This document shows positions 45,245 through 53,688 of a DNA stretch of 64,000 nucleotides, piece after piece. Both the position numbers and the translations under genes were made by a program. The notes below the pieces were generated by a model. The model was not told where the DNA came from and made no database searches. It saw nothing but the letters and a program-made list of their open reading frames with translations. How positions within the stretch are numbered: position 1 is the stretch's first letter; each line of letters opens with the position of its first letter. This DNA comes from Oscillospiraceae bacterium (GTDB taxonomy: Bacteria; Bacillota; Clostridia; Oscillospirales; Acutalibacteraceae), in NCBI GenBank assembly GCA_003514385.1, contig DOQR01000006.1, positions 142,845 to 206,844 on the forward strand, given 5' to 3'.

Positions 45245-45262
45245 TTATCTGCAAATTTTAAG

Positions 45263-45292
45263 CCCGCGGGCGGCAAACCCGCGGGATTTTTC
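45263..45292 (+). terminator. Intra-operon terminator-like hairpin between pgk and tpiA
   Basis: CCCGCGGG repeated as arms (45263-45270, 45278-45285), then ATTTTTC. It may lower tpiA/gpmI relative to pgk or stabilise the pgk mRNA end. Confidence 0.65.
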
Positions 45293-45313
45293 AGGAAGAA
45301 AGGAAGTTTCAGA

Positions 45314-46084
45314 ATGAATAAGCAGCTCAGAAAACCCGTTATCGCGGGCAACTGGAAAATGAACAACACTCCCGCAGAGGCTACCGCTCTCATCGAGGCT
45401 CTCAAGCCCCTTGTAAAGGACGCCGACTGCGAGGTCGTCTGCTGTGTCCCCTATATCGATCTCTATGCGGCTCTTGAGGCTGCAAAGGGCAGCAACATAC
45501 AGATAGGCGCCGAGAACTGCCACTGGGCAGAGAAGGGCGCATTCACCGGCGAAGTCAGCGCGAAGATGCTCAAGGCAGCCGGCGTGCCCTATGTTATCAT
45601 AGGCCACAGCGAGCGCAGACAGTATTTCGGCGAGACCGATGTCACCGTTCGCAACCGCGTCAGAGCCGCTCTCAACGAGGGCCTGAAGGTTATCCTCTGC
45701 GTCGGCGAAGTCCTCTCCGAGCGCAAGGACGGCATCACCTCTCAGATAGTCAGCGCGCAGACCGAGATAGCTCTCGGCGGCGTATCCGCTGACGAGCTCA
45801 AGAATATCATCATCGCCTACGAGCCCGTCTGGGCTATCGGCACGGGCGAGACCGCAACTCCCGAGCAGGCGAACGAGGTCTGCGCCGTTATCCGCTCTCT
45901 TATCGAGAGACTTTACGGCAAGGATGCCGCGGACGCCATCGTTGTCCAGTACGGCGGATCGATGAACGACAAGAACGCCGCAGAGCTGCTCGCTCAGCCC
46001 GATGTCGACGGCGGTCTTATCGGCGGAGCTTCGCTCGTTGCAGAGAAGTTCACCGCTATAGTCAACGCCGCAAGCGCAAAATAA
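45314..46084 (+). CDS. tpiA: Triosephosphate isomerase
   Basis: 256 residues. [12 protein letters not shown] carries the catalytic Lys, VIIGHSERR the His, [15 protein letters not shown] the Glu, and YGGSMNDKN the phosphate loop. Interconverts dihydroxyacetone phosphate and glyceraldehyde 3-phosphate. 69 bp after pgk with AAAGGA 8-10 nt before the ATG. Cytosolic, second gene of the glycolytic operon. Confidence 0.98.
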   Translation: MNKQLRKPVIAGNWKMNNTPAEATALIEALKPLVKDADCEVVCCVPYIDLYAALEAAKGSNIQIGAENCHWAEKGAFTGEVSAKMLKAAGVPYVIIGHSERRQYFGETDVTVRNRVRAALNEGLKVILCVGEVLSERKDGITSQIVSAQTEIALGGVSADELKNIIIAYEPVWAIGTGETATPEQANEVCAVIRSLIERLYGKDAADAIVVQYGGSMNDKNAAELLAQPDVDGGLIGGASLVAEKFTAIVNAASAK

Positions 46085-46090
46085 ACAAGA

Positions 46091-46127
46091 TTTGCCGCCG
46101 GTCGGTCACATGCCGAACCGGCGGTAA
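46091..46127 (+). other. Hairpin between tpiA and gpmI
   Basis: GCCGCCGGTCGG pairs with CCGAACCGGCGG without a T run, so it looks like an mRNA stability or processing hairpin rather than a terminator. Confidence 0.5.
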
Positions 46128-46144
46128 TTGAAAGGAAAGTTAAA

Positions 46145-47662
46145 ATGAGTAAAAAGCCTGTGCTTCTTTGCATCATGGACGGCTTCGGCAAGAATCCCGA
46201 CACCTACGGCAACGCTATCGCCGCGGCGAAGAAGCCGAATCTTGACAGAATATTCGCGGAAAATCCGATGACATATATCGGCGCATCGGGTCTCGATGTC
46301 GGTCTGCCCGACGGACAGATGGGCAACAGCGAGGTCGGTCACACCAATATCGGTGCGGGCCGCGTTGTTTATCAGGAGCTCGTGCGCATAACCAAAGCTA
46401 TCGAGGACGGCTCGTTCTTCAAGAATCCCGCTCTCGTTGATGCCATGGAGAACTGCAAGAAGAACAACTCCGCGCTTCATCTCGCGGGTCTGCTCTCAAA
46501 CGGCGGCGTCCACAGCCACAACACCCACCTCTATGCACTGCTGAAGATGGCGAAAGATTTCGGCATCGAAAAAGTTTTTGTCCACTGCCTTATGGACGGA
46601 CGCGATGTCTCCACAACCTCCGGTAAAGGCTTCATCGAGGAGCTTGAGCAGAAGATGAAGGAGATAGGCGTCGGCAAGATAGCTACCGTCGAAGGACGCT
46701 ATTACGCCATGGACAGAGAGCGCAAGTTCGACCGAGTCGAAAAGACCTATCGCGCCATGACGAGTCTTGATGCTCCGAAGTTCGACGACGCAGCCGCGAT
46801 GATGGAGAAGTCATATGCCGACGGCGTGACCGACGAGTTCATCGTCCCCTGCGTCAGCAAGGATGCCGAGCCCGTCAAGGACGGAGACAGCATCGTGTTC
46901 TTCAACTTCCGTCCCGACAGAGCGCGTGAAATCACCAGAGCTTTTGTCGATCCCGATTTTGACGGCTTCAAGCGCGAGAAAGAGCCCAAAGTTTTCTACG
47001 TCTGCATGACTCAGTACGAGGCGGAAATGCCCAACGTCGAAGTCGCATTCAAGCCCGAGAGAATCGACATGCCTCTGGGCGAGGTATTCAGCAAGGCGGG
47101 TCTTCGCCAGCTGAGAATCGCCGAGTTCACAAAGTACGCCCATGTCACATTCTTCTTCAACGGCGGCGAAGAGACTGTCTACGAGGGCGAGGACAGAATC
47201 CTCATCGACTCCCCCGATGTCGCAACCTATGACCTCAAGCCCGAGATGAGCGCATACGAAGTCACCGACACGCTTGTTGAGAAGATCAACGAGGACATCT
47301 ACGATGCAATAATCCTCAACTTCGCAAACTGCGACATGGTCGGTCACACCGGCGTGTTCGATGCGGCCGTCAAGGCTGTTGAGGCGGTCGACGCCTGCGT
47401 CGGCAGACTCGTTGACCTCGTCGCTTCCAAGGGCGGCGTAACGCTCATCACTGCGGATCACGGCAACGCGGACCGCATGATCGGCGACGACGGCAAGCCC
47501 TTCACCCCGCACACGACGAACCCCGTTCCGTTCGTTGTTGTCGGCTATCCCTGCAAGCTCCGCGAGGGCGGCAAGCTCGGCGATATCGCGCCGACCATGC
47601 TCGAGATAATGCATCTCCCCCAGCCCGAGCAGATGACAGGCAAGAGCTTAATAGTAAAGTAA
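46145..47662 (+). CDS. gpmI: Phosphoglycerate mutase, 2,3-BPG-independent
   Basis: 505 residues, alkaline-phosphatase-fold enzyme. LCIMDGFG and the MGNSEVGHTNIGAG segment with the phospho-serine, HGLMDGRD-like HCLMDGRDV, FFNFRPDRAREIT and ITADHGNADRM provide the two-Mn2+ site. It converts 3- to 2-phosphoglycerate and needs Mn2+, of interest beside a Mn-type riboswitch elsewhere in the window. Third gene of the operon, ribosome site AAAGGAAAG. Confidence 0.97.
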   Translation: MSKKPVLLCIMDGFGKNPDTYGNAIAAAKKPNLDRIFAENPMTYIGASGLDVGLPDGQMGNSEVGHTNIGAGRVVYQELVRITKAIEDGSFFKNPALVDAMENCKKNNSALHLAGLLSNGGVHSHNTHLYALLKMAKDFGIEKVFVHCLMDGRDVSTTSGKGFIEELEQKMKEIGVGKIATVEGRYYAMDRERKFDRVEKTYRAMTSLDAPKFDDAAAMMEKSYADGVTDEFIVPCVSKDAEPVKDGDSIVFFNFRPDRAREITRAFVDPDFDGFKREKEPKVFYVCMTQYEAEMPNVEVAFKPERIDMPLGEVFSKAGLRQLRIAEFTKYAHVTFFFNGGEETVYEGEDRILIDSPDVATYDLKPEMSAYEVTDTLVEKINEDIYDAIILNFANCDMVGHTGVFDAAVKAVEAVDACVGRLVDLVASKGGVTLITADHGNADRMIGDDGKPFTPHTTNPVPFVVVGYPCKLREGGKLGDIAPTMLEIMHLPQPEQMTGKSLIVK

Positions 47663-47689
47663 CGGACTGCCGCATTCAGCGCAGACCAA

Positions 47690-47748
47690 AGAGCAAAAAG
47701 CAAAGGTCATATTTCACACGATTGACAATGTGGAATATGACCTTTATT
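47690..47748 (+). terminator. Terminator of the glycolytic operon
   Basis: Long stem AAAGGTCATATT..CACA with TGTG..AATATGACCTTT (47702-47742), then ATTTTG. The preceding GCAGACCAAAGAGCAAAAAG is the reverse complement of the tail of the 91-bp repeats near 5.8 kb. Confidence 0.8.
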
Positions 47749-47770
47749 TTGTTGTCGCTCTTTTAAAGAT

Positions 47771-48727
47771 TTATATCTTTATCTGCCTATAGGCGATATA
47801 CTCGCGGTCGTATGTGTAGGTTATGTGCAGCACCCCGCCGCGCTCGGTTATCGCAGGATAGGAGAACTCGCCGCCCTCCCTGTCCTCAAGGCGCATGAGC
47901 AAATTGAACGTCTCGCCGCCGTCCTCGGAGACGAGCAGATCGAGCGGCGAACGGCCGCCCCAGTTCTTTTTGACAGGGTTGCAGACGAGATAAATCTTCC
48001 CGTTCCCGGCGAGCACAAGATCGATGCCGCTGTTGTTGTTCGGCATCTTCGTGCGGTAAGCTATGCACCATGTCTCACCCTCGTCGAACGAATCGCTGCG
48101 GTATATCCTGCCACGCGAGGTTCTTGTGAGCATATGCACATTGCCGTCCTCGCTCTGCCACAGGGTCGGCTGAATCATCGGGACATAAAAGCCTCTGAGT
48201 GCCTTCGTTGGCACGGTGCGCATGCGCTTCCATGTGCGGCAGTCGTCGTCCGAAATATCAGCAAAGCAGACCCAGAGCGTATTTCTTTCGTCCGAGGCGG
48301 GCGCTATGACCCTGCCGCTTCTGAGCCTTATCGGCTTGTTCTTGACAGGTCCTCTGCCGCCGCCTATATCGCCCGGCACAAGCTCGGCAGGCTCGCTCCA
48401 ATCGACTCCGTTATCCGAGAGCGAAAAATATGTTTTCCACATCGGTATCTTCTTGCCGACTTTGAAAAAGAGCATCATTTTCCCGTCCGCGCGCCGAAAA
48501 AGCACCGGGTTCCAGTGCGGGATATTTCTGTCCGCGCTGACCCTGACCGGCTCGCTCCAGCCGCTTTCGCTGCGCACGCTCGTCAGGATATCGACATCGT
48601 CGGCACTCTCTTTTGTGCCCGCGAACCATGCGGCGACGACTCTGCCGTCGTCCAGCGGCAGAACGGTCGAGGCGTGGCAAGAATCAGTCGGCTTGTTTTC
48701 AAATATAAATTCCTTCAAATCTTCCAA
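47771..48727 (-). CDS. Sialidase-like (BNR-type) beta-propeller protein
   Basis: 318 residues without a signal peptide. Repeated Asp-box-like segments (SDNGVDWSEP, SEDGGETFN, SFDEGETWC) and the start CHASTVLPLDDGRVVAAWFAG are those of six-bladed exo-sialidase-like proteins. The short size and cytosolic location argue for an intracellular glycosidase or a relative acting on imported sugars rather than a classic secreted sialidase. No sialic-acid genes are near. It has its own promoter and converges on the gpmI terminator. Confidence 0.8.
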   Translation of the reverse strand: MEDLKEFIFENKPTDSCHASTVLPLDDGRVVAAWFAGTKESADDVDILTSVRSESGWSEPVRVSADRNIPHWNPVLFRRADGKMMLFFKVGKKIPMWKTYFSLSDNGVDWSEPAELVPGDIGGGRGPVKNKPIRLRSGRVIAPASDERNTLWVCFADISDDDCRTWKRMRTVPTKALRGFYVPMIQPTLWQSEDGNVHMLTRTSRGRIYRSDSFDEGETWCIAYRTKMPNNNSGIDLVLAGNGKIYLVCNPVKKNWGGRSPLDLLVSEDGGETFNLLMRLEDREGGEFSYPAITERGGVLHITYTYDREYIAYRQIKI

Positions 48728-48760
48728 AGCTTATCCCTTACCTTAACTTTTGTTGTTATC

Positions 48761-48790
48761 ATTATAGAATCCCGCGCCCCGGAATGTCAA
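48761..48790 (-). promoter_or_regulatory. Promoter of the sialidase-like gene
   Basis: Minus strand TTGACA (48785-48790), 18-bp spacer, TATAAT (48761-48766). Confidence 0.75.
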
Positions 48791-48889
48791 CTTCGGGTCG
48801 CAAATTTCAACTCATTTTCAAACAGTATATTTCGCGCATCGAACCATTTCCGCAAATTACATTTATATTTTAAATTTTTCTCTCAATCA

Positions 48890-48918
48890 TTGACAGTATT
48901 GCCATAAAATGGTACAAT
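48890..48918 (+). promoter_or_regulatory. abrB promoter
   Basis: TTGACA (48890-48895), 17-bp spacer, TACAAT (48913-48918). Confidence 0.78.
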
Positions 48919-48962
48919 GGAGTCGAAATAGGGTATAGGTCAAGTATAGGAGGTTTTTAAAA

Positions 48963-49226
48963 ATGGAATCATTGGGTATCGTCAGGAAGATTGACGAGAC
49001 CGGACGCATCGTACTGCCAAAGGATTTCAGGCGCAGGCTCGCGCTTGAGCCCAACGCGGACGCGGTGGAGCTTTTTGCGGACGGAGATCAGATCATTATC
49101 CGCAAATATGCCGCGCGCTGTATATTCTGCGGCTCGTCCGACAACACGATCGAGTTTTCCGGCAAGCGAGTCTGCCGAGACTGCTCTTCGAGACTCAGCG
49201 AAGTCATTCGACTGCAGAGCAAATAA
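48963..49226 (+). CDS. AbrB-family transition-state regulator with zinc knuckle
   Basis: 87 residues. The N-terminal swapped-hairpin DNA-binding domain is clear (LGIVRKIDETGRIVLPKDFRRRLAL). Instead of the Bacillus AbrB C-terminus it has two CxxC pairs (Cys53, Cys56, Cys71, Cys74: CIFCG...VCRDC) that could hold zinc, a layout common in Clostridia. It acts as a dimeric or tetrameric DNA-binding regulator. Strong promoter and AGGAGG before the ATG. Single gene, closed by a terminator. Confidence 0.93.
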   Translation: MESLGIVRKIDETGRIVLPKDFRRRLALEPNADAVELFADGDQIIIRKYAARCIFCGSSDNTIEFSGKRVCRDCSSRLSEVIRLQSK

Positions 49227-49235
49227 TAACGCAAA

Positions 49236-49274
49236 GAAAAAAATCCGCCGAATGTTTTTTCGGCGGATTTTTTA
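49236..49274. terminator. Bidirectional terminator between abrB and mrp
   Basis: AAATCCGCCG/CGGCGGATTT (49241-49250 with 49261-49270) with A and T runs on both sides. Confidence 0.85.
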
Positions 49275-49282
49275 TATTCTTT

Positions 49283-50098
49283 TTACAGCTTCTCTATCGC
49301 TTCGACGGCATCTTTTACATACTTGTCGCCGACAAGCTCCGCCGCGCCCTCATCAACGAGCTTCGCGGTCTTTTCTTCCATCGGAATCCTGCCGAGCACG
49401 GGCACGCCGAGCTCCTTGGCGGTCTCGTCGATGTGGCTCTCGCCGAACACCTTTATCTGCCTGCCGCAGTCCGGGCAGAGAACATAGCTCATGTTCTCGA
49501 CCAGTCCGAGCACGGGGATGTTCATCATTTTTGCCATGTTGAAAGCCTTTTTGACTATCATTGTGACAAGATCCTGCGGGGTCGTGACGATAATTATTCC
49601 GTCGACGGGCAGGCTCTGGAAAACGGTCAGCGGCACATCGCCCGTTCCGGGAGGCATATCAACGAACATGTAGTCGACATCGCCCCAGACGACCTCCGAC
49701 CAGAACTGCTGGATAACTCCGGCAATAACAGGTCCGCGCCAGACTACCGGCGCATCCTCTTTTTCGAGCAGGAGGTTAACTGACATTATTTTTATCCCGG
49801 TCTTGCTCTCCATGGGCAGAAGTCCGCGCTCGTCGCCGATGGCGTTGCCGTGGAGACCGAACGACTTCGGTATGGACGGGCCGGTGACATCGGCGTCCAT
49901 TATAGCGGTCGCGTGTCCGCGCGCCTGCATAGCGGAAGCAAGCAGGCTCGTCACAAGGGACTTGCCGACGCCGCCCTTTCCGCTGACTACGCCGATAACT
50001 TTTTTAACATTGCTGAACTGACCGCACGGAACGCGCAGGTCTTTTTCAGAGCACTTTGATGAGCATGTTGAGCAATCGTGGGTGCATCCTTCACTCAT
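49283..50098 (-). CDS. Mrp/NBP35-type P-loop ATPase, Fe-S carrier
   Basis: 271 residues. N-terminal cysteines (C5, C9, C12, C16, C25) precede the deviant Walker A SGKGGVGKS at 39-47; DMPPGTGD and the conserved CPDC pair near residue 215 follow. ParA/MinD-like dimers of this family transfer [4Fe-4S] clusters to apo-enzymes. The extra N-terminal cysteines resemble NBP35 and archaeal/clostridial forms, beyond bacterial ApbC. Cytosolic. No Fe-S operon around it; the NifU-like protein is 47 kb away. Confidence 0.94.
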   Translation of the reverse strand: MSEGCTHDCSTCSSKCSEKDLRVPCGQFSNVKKVIGVVSGKGGVGKSLVTSLLASAMQARGHATAIMDADVTGPSIPKSFGLHGNAIGDERGLLPMESKTGIKIMSVNLLLEKEDAPVVWRGPVIAGVIQQFWSEVVWGDVDYMFVDMPPGTGDVPLTVFQSLPVDGIIIVTTPQDLVTMIVKKAFNMAKMMNIPVLGLVENMSYVLCPDCGRQIKVFGESHIDETAKELGVPVLGRIPMEEKTAKLVDEGAAELVGDKYVKDAVEAIEKL

Positions 50099-50237
50099 TT
50101 TAAAACTTCCTTTCGGTTATATATCTGTTGAATATCTTTTAGTATATGCATCGTCCGCATGGACAACACATCGATTATCAATAAAATCGGATCTGTCTTT
50201 TATTGCTGGGATTGAGACTTTTGGGCATTTCCTGTCG

Positions 50238-50402
50238 TAGGGGTCGGCGACTCGACGACCCGTTGCTGACGCAGTCAGCACAAAATATTCTCTGTCTGTC
50301 ACGCTTTTGTGTTATCACCAAGACATGGTCAATAAATAGGTATAAAACTTTCCAACCGTGCCGCCGTTGGCGGCATAGGGTCGTCGAGGTCGCCGACCCC
50401 TA
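50238..50402. mobile_element. 165-bp MITE-like element with 24-bp terminal inverted repeats
   Basis: The ends TAGGGGTCGGCGAC... (50238-50261) and its inverted copy (50378-50402) match over 24 of 25 positions. The interior has no gene. It lies in the 329-bp gap between mrp and the acyltransferase gene. No clear target duplication longer than TA is visible. Confidence 0.7.
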
Positions 50403-50427
50403 CAAAAGCGCTTATATGAGAAACTTG

Positions 50428-51198
50428 TTATTTTGCTATAATCTTTTCAACGACCCAGAGTATGCCGTAGATGATCGGCTGATGGGCTATGTATATCACG
50501 AGCGCGTGGCGTCCGAGAAAACACAGAGCCTTTGAGCGTTGGCGATAAGTGAACGCGGGGAATCTGCCGTTCGCCGCATAGACGCCGACAAATGTGCCGG
50601 TCAGGAACATAAACAGATGCGGCAGCAGCGGAAAATAATCCGCCGAATGGAACGATGAGTTGAAAAATCCGAGCGGCATGAAGTAGTTTGTCTTGTAGAG
50701 CGCGGCGGGCAGCGCAAAGGTCTTGAGCCCCGCTATGCCGACAAACCCCGCCGACACGCCGTAGGTGAAAATATATATTACTATACATATTATAATGCCG
50801 ACTATCGGGTTTATCTTATCGAGTCCCGCGCGCAGCGCCGAGAAGATGAGCATCGACAGCGAGAGCAGATGGAGGATTCCGAAATATATCTCCGCGCCCT
50901 CGAAGTGCATCATCGGCATAATAACAGCCGTCACGACAGTCAGCGCAAGCGCGACGCATAAAAGGCGCACGCCTCGTTTAGTATTATTGTGAGACAGGCG
51001 CGAGGATATGCCGGATATGACTATAAACAGCGCCGCAAAAAACGGCTCTGCAGGGGTGAAGAAATCGAGCAGCTTTGTGCCGATTGCAATGTTGAAGAAC
51101 TCGGACATACTGTAAAACGCATGATAGAACACCATGCAGAACACGGCAAGCCCGCGAAGCTCGTCGAGCAGATATATTCTTTTCTTTCCGGCTGCCAC
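50428..51198 (-). CDS. DUF1624 / heparan-alpha-glucosaminide acetyltransferase-like membrane protein
   Basis: 256 residues from the GTG at 51198, chosen because GGGAGG lies 6 nt upstream. About seven membrane helices. The start IYLLDELRGLAVFCMVFYHAFY with the RG and H, and HALVIYIAHQPIIYG at the end, are those of the DUF1624/OpgC-like acyltransferase superfamily. It may acetylate a cell-envelope sugar across the membrane; the substrate is unknown. Single gene, divergent from purB. Confidence 0.8.
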   Translation of the reverse strand: MAAGKKRIYLLDELRGLAVFCMVFYHAFYSMSEFFNIAIGTKLLDFFTPAEPFFAALFIVISGISSRLSHNNTKRGVRLLCVALALTVVTAVIMPMMHFEGAEIYFGILHLLSLSMLIFSALRAGLDKINPIVGIIICIVIYIFTYGVSAGFVGIAGLKTFALPAALYKTNYFMPLGFFNSSFHSADYFPLLPHLFMFLTGTFVGVYAANGRFPAFTYRQRSKALCFLGRHALVIYIAHQPIIYGILWVVEKIIAK

Positions 51199-51262
51199 GG
51201 CGCACCTCCCTGTATTCGGTAATGTATATTCTATCACAACCGCTCTATTTTGCAAGCCTTTC

Positions 51263-51292
51263 TTGACAACAGACGGGTTTTCGCCGTATAAT
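51263..51292 (+). promoter_or_regulatory. purB-gtrA promoter
   Basis: TTGACA (51263-51268), 18-bp spacer, TATAAT (51287-51292). Confidence 0.78.
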
Positions 51293-51344
51293 TTTATAGT
51301 ATGTCAATACGACTTCAAATAAAACGGCAAAGGATGGGCTCAGC

Positions 51345-52775
51345 ATGAAAGACACCTATGAATCCCCGCTCAACTCCCGCTACGCGAGCGACCGAATGAA
51401 ATATATCTTCTCGCCGGACTTCAAATTCAGAACATGGCGCAGACTCTGGATAGCTCTCGCAGAGAGCGAAAAGGAGCTCGGGCTCAACATAACGGACGAG
51501 CAGATAGCCGAACTCAAGGCACATAAGGACGACATAAACTATGATGTCGCCGCCGCCCGCGAAAAAGAAGTCCGCCACGATGTCATGTCCCATGTTTACG
51601 CCTACGGAGTGCAGTGCCCGAACGCCAAGCCGATAATCCATCTCGGCGCGACCTCCTGCTATGTCGGCGACAACACCGATGTTATTATCATGCGCGAGGC
51701 GATGCTGCTCATCCGCAAGGAGCTTGTCAATCTGCTCAATGTCCTCGCGAAATTTGCCGTTGAATATAAGGACATGCCCTGCCTCGCCTTCACCCACTTC
51801 CAGCCCGCTCAGCCCACAACTGTCGGCAAGCGCGCCGCGCTCTGGCTCAATGAATTCCTCATGGACTTCCAGAACCTCGAGTTCCAGCTCTCACAGCTCA
51901 AATTACTCGGCTCAAAAGGCACGACCGGCACGCAGGCGTCGTTCATGGAGCTTTTTGACAACAACACCGACAAGGTCAAAGCTCTCGACAAAATGATAGC
52001 CGAGAAGATGGGCTTTGACAGCTGTTTTGCGGTCTCCGGTCAGACATATTCGAGAAAGCTCGACTATCAGATGCTGACCGTTCTCTGCGGCATAGCGATG
52101 TCGGCGACAAAGTTCTCAAATGACATTCGCCTGCTCCAGCACATGAAAGAGATAGAAGAGCCGTTCGAGAAGCATCAGATCGGCTCATCGGCGATGGCAT
52201 ATAAGCGCAACCCGATGAGAAGCGAGCGCATAGCCTCGCTCTCGCGATATATCATAGCGGACATACAGAACACGGCGATGACCTCCGGCGCGCAGTGGTT
52301 CGAGCGCACGCTCGACGACTCGGCAAACAAGCGTCTGAGCGTCCCCGAGGCGTTCCTCGCCGCTGACGCGGTGCTCGACCTGTGCATCAATGTTGCGGAC
52401 GGACTCGTGGTATATCCGAAGATGATAGAGAAGCACCTGCTCGAAGAGCTGCCGTTCATGGCGACCGAAAACATCATGATGGAGGCGGTCAAGCGCGGCG
52501 GGGACAGGCAGGAGCTGCACGAAAAAATCCGCGTTCACTCAATGGACGCCGGCAGAGTCGTCAAGGTCGAGGGCGGCAAAAACGATCTGCTCGACAGGAT
52601 AGCCGCAGACAGCGCATTCGGCGTAACGCGCGAGGAGCTTGAGGGCATAATGAAGCCCGAAAACTTCGTCGGCCGCGCTCCCCAGCAGACCCAGGAATTC
52701 GTAGACAATGAGATTCAGCCGATACTTGACAAATACTCCGACCTGCTCGGACTTGATGTGGAAATAAAGGTGTAA
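51345..52775 (+). CDS. purB: Adenylosuccinate lyase
   Basis: 476 residues. The fumarase/aspartase superfamily signature SSAMAYKRNPMRSER (about residues 283-297), the N-terminal YESPLNSRYAS, and the LGATSCYVGDN histidine-region segment. It acts twice in purine synthesis, on SAICAR and on adenylosuccinate. Its partner purC is at 33 kb in a different operon. Ribosome site AAAGGA before the ATG. gtrA follows after 4 nt. Confidence 0.97.
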   Translation: MKDTYESPLNSRYASDRMKYIFSPDFKFRTWRRLWIALAESEKELGLNITDEQIAELKAHKDDINYDVAAAREKEVRHDVMSHVYAYGVQCPNAKPIIHLGATSCYVGDNTDVIIMREAMLLIRKELVNLLNVLAKFAVEYKDMPCLAFTHFQPAQPTTVGKRAALWLNEFLMDFQNLEFQLSQLKLLGSKGTTGTQASFMELFDNNTDKVKALDKMIAEKMGFDSCFAVSGQTYSRKLDYQMLTVLCGIAMSATKFSNDIRLLQHMKEIEEPFEKHQIGSSAMAYKRNPMRSERIASLSRYIIADIQNTAMTSGAQWFERTLDDSANKRLSVPEAFLAADAVLDLCINVADGLVVYPKMIEKHLLEELPFMATENIMMEAVKRGGDRQELHEKIRVHSMDAGRVVKVEGGKNDLLDRIAADSAFGVTREELEGIMKPENFVGRAPQQTQEFVDNEIQPILDKYSDLLGLDVEIKV

Positions 52776-52779
52776 AAAA

Positions 52780-53289
52780 ATGGAAAAATTAAAGGCAATA
52801 TTCAAAAAGATAGTCAACAAAGAAACAATACTCTATATCGTCTTTGGTGTGCTGACGACGCTCGTCAACTTCGTCGCATTCAAGCTGTTCACAATGATGT
52901 TCGACAAACTCGTATCATCTCAGCTCGGCGTTCACATCTCGAATGTCCTCGCGTGGATATTCGCGGTCGCGTTCGCCTATGTCACGAACAAGCTGTTCGT
53001 CTTTGAGAGCAAGAGCTGGGAGGGCAAGGTGCTCGCAAAAGAGATCCCGTCGTTCGTCGCAGCGAGACTCTTCTCCCTCGGCGTTGAGGAGCTCGGACTC
53101 ATTATCTTCGTAAACTTCCTGCACTTCGACAGCAAGGTTTTCCACATTCCGCTGATAAACTTCGACCTCAGCGGCGAAATGACTGCAAAAATAATCCTCG
53201 CAGTCGTCGTGGTTATTCTCAACTACTTCTTCAGCAAGCTCGTTATCTTCAAAAAGAAGAAAGCTCCAGAGCAGGAAAAGGCAGAATAA
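52780..53289 (+). CDS. GtrA-like membrane protein
   Basis: 169 residues, four predicted membrane segments. LYIVFGVLTTLVNFVAFKLF and NVLAWIFAVAFAYVTNKLFVFES match the GtrA family, which helps move undecaprenyl-phosphate-linked sugars across the membrane. No glycosyltransferase is adjacent. It begins 4 nt after purB and must be co-transcribed. Lysine-rich C-terminus in the cytosol. A strong terminator follows. Confidence 0.9.
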   Translation: MEKLKAIFKKIVNKETILYIVFGVLTTLVNFVAFKLFTMMFDKLVSSQLGVHISNVLAWIFAVAFAYVTNKLFVFESKSWEGKVLAKEIPSFVAARLFSLGVEELGLIIFVNFLHFDSKVFHIPLINFDLSGEMTAKIILAVVVVILNYFFSKLVIFKKKKAPEQEKAE

Positions 53290-53311
53290 AGCAAAAAGCA
53301 GCAGTACAAAC

Positions 53312-53343
53312 CTCCCGCCAGGCACACGGCGGGAGATTTTTTC
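53312..53343 (+). terminator. purB-gtrA terminator
   Basis: CTCCCGCC/GGCGGGAG (53312-53319 with 53328-53335), then ATTTTTTC. Confidence 0.88.
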
Positions 53344-53373
53344 GGCAAATCCGAACTTTTTATGCAAAAAGGC

Positions 53374-53401
53374 TTGCAATTTCTGAAAAAGTGTGTATAA
53401 T
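53374..53401 (+). promoter_or_regulatory. tRNA-fMet promoter
   Basis: TTGCAA (53374-53379), 16-bp spacer, TATAAT (53396-53401). Confidence 0.72.
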
Positions 53402-53430
53402 ATAATAACGCACTGAGGAACAGAATATAT

Positions 53431-53506
<76 letters not shown>

Positions 53507-53507
53507 G

Positions 53508-53546
53508 AAAAAGCACTTGCAAAAGCAAGTGCTTTTTGTTTTTTCA
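53508..53546 (+). terminator. tRNA-fMet terminator
   Basis: AAGCACTTGC/GCAAGTGCTT (53511-53520 with 53525-53534), then TTTGTTTTTT. Confidence 0.88.
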
Positions 53547-53654
53547 TTGAAACTTGCCATTACGAGCAAATAAAGCGGCCGAGTTTCAGATGTAAAATGT
53601 TTGCGGCGCAGAAATGTTCTTGCCATTCTATACAGCGCCGCTCTTCATATCTAA

Positions 53655-53684
53655 CGCAAACCCCGCTTCTTTCGAAGCGGGGCT
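53655..53684 (-). terminator. MFS gene terminator
   Basis: CCCCGCTTC/GAAGCGGGG (53661-53669 with 53674-53682); minus strand continues TTTGCGTT. Confidence 0.7.
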
Positions 53685-53688
53685 GATT

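Noticed and set aside
47771..48727. Secreted sialidase
   Set aside because: No signal peptide and no sialic-acid catabolic neighbours; kept only as a sialidase-like propeller.
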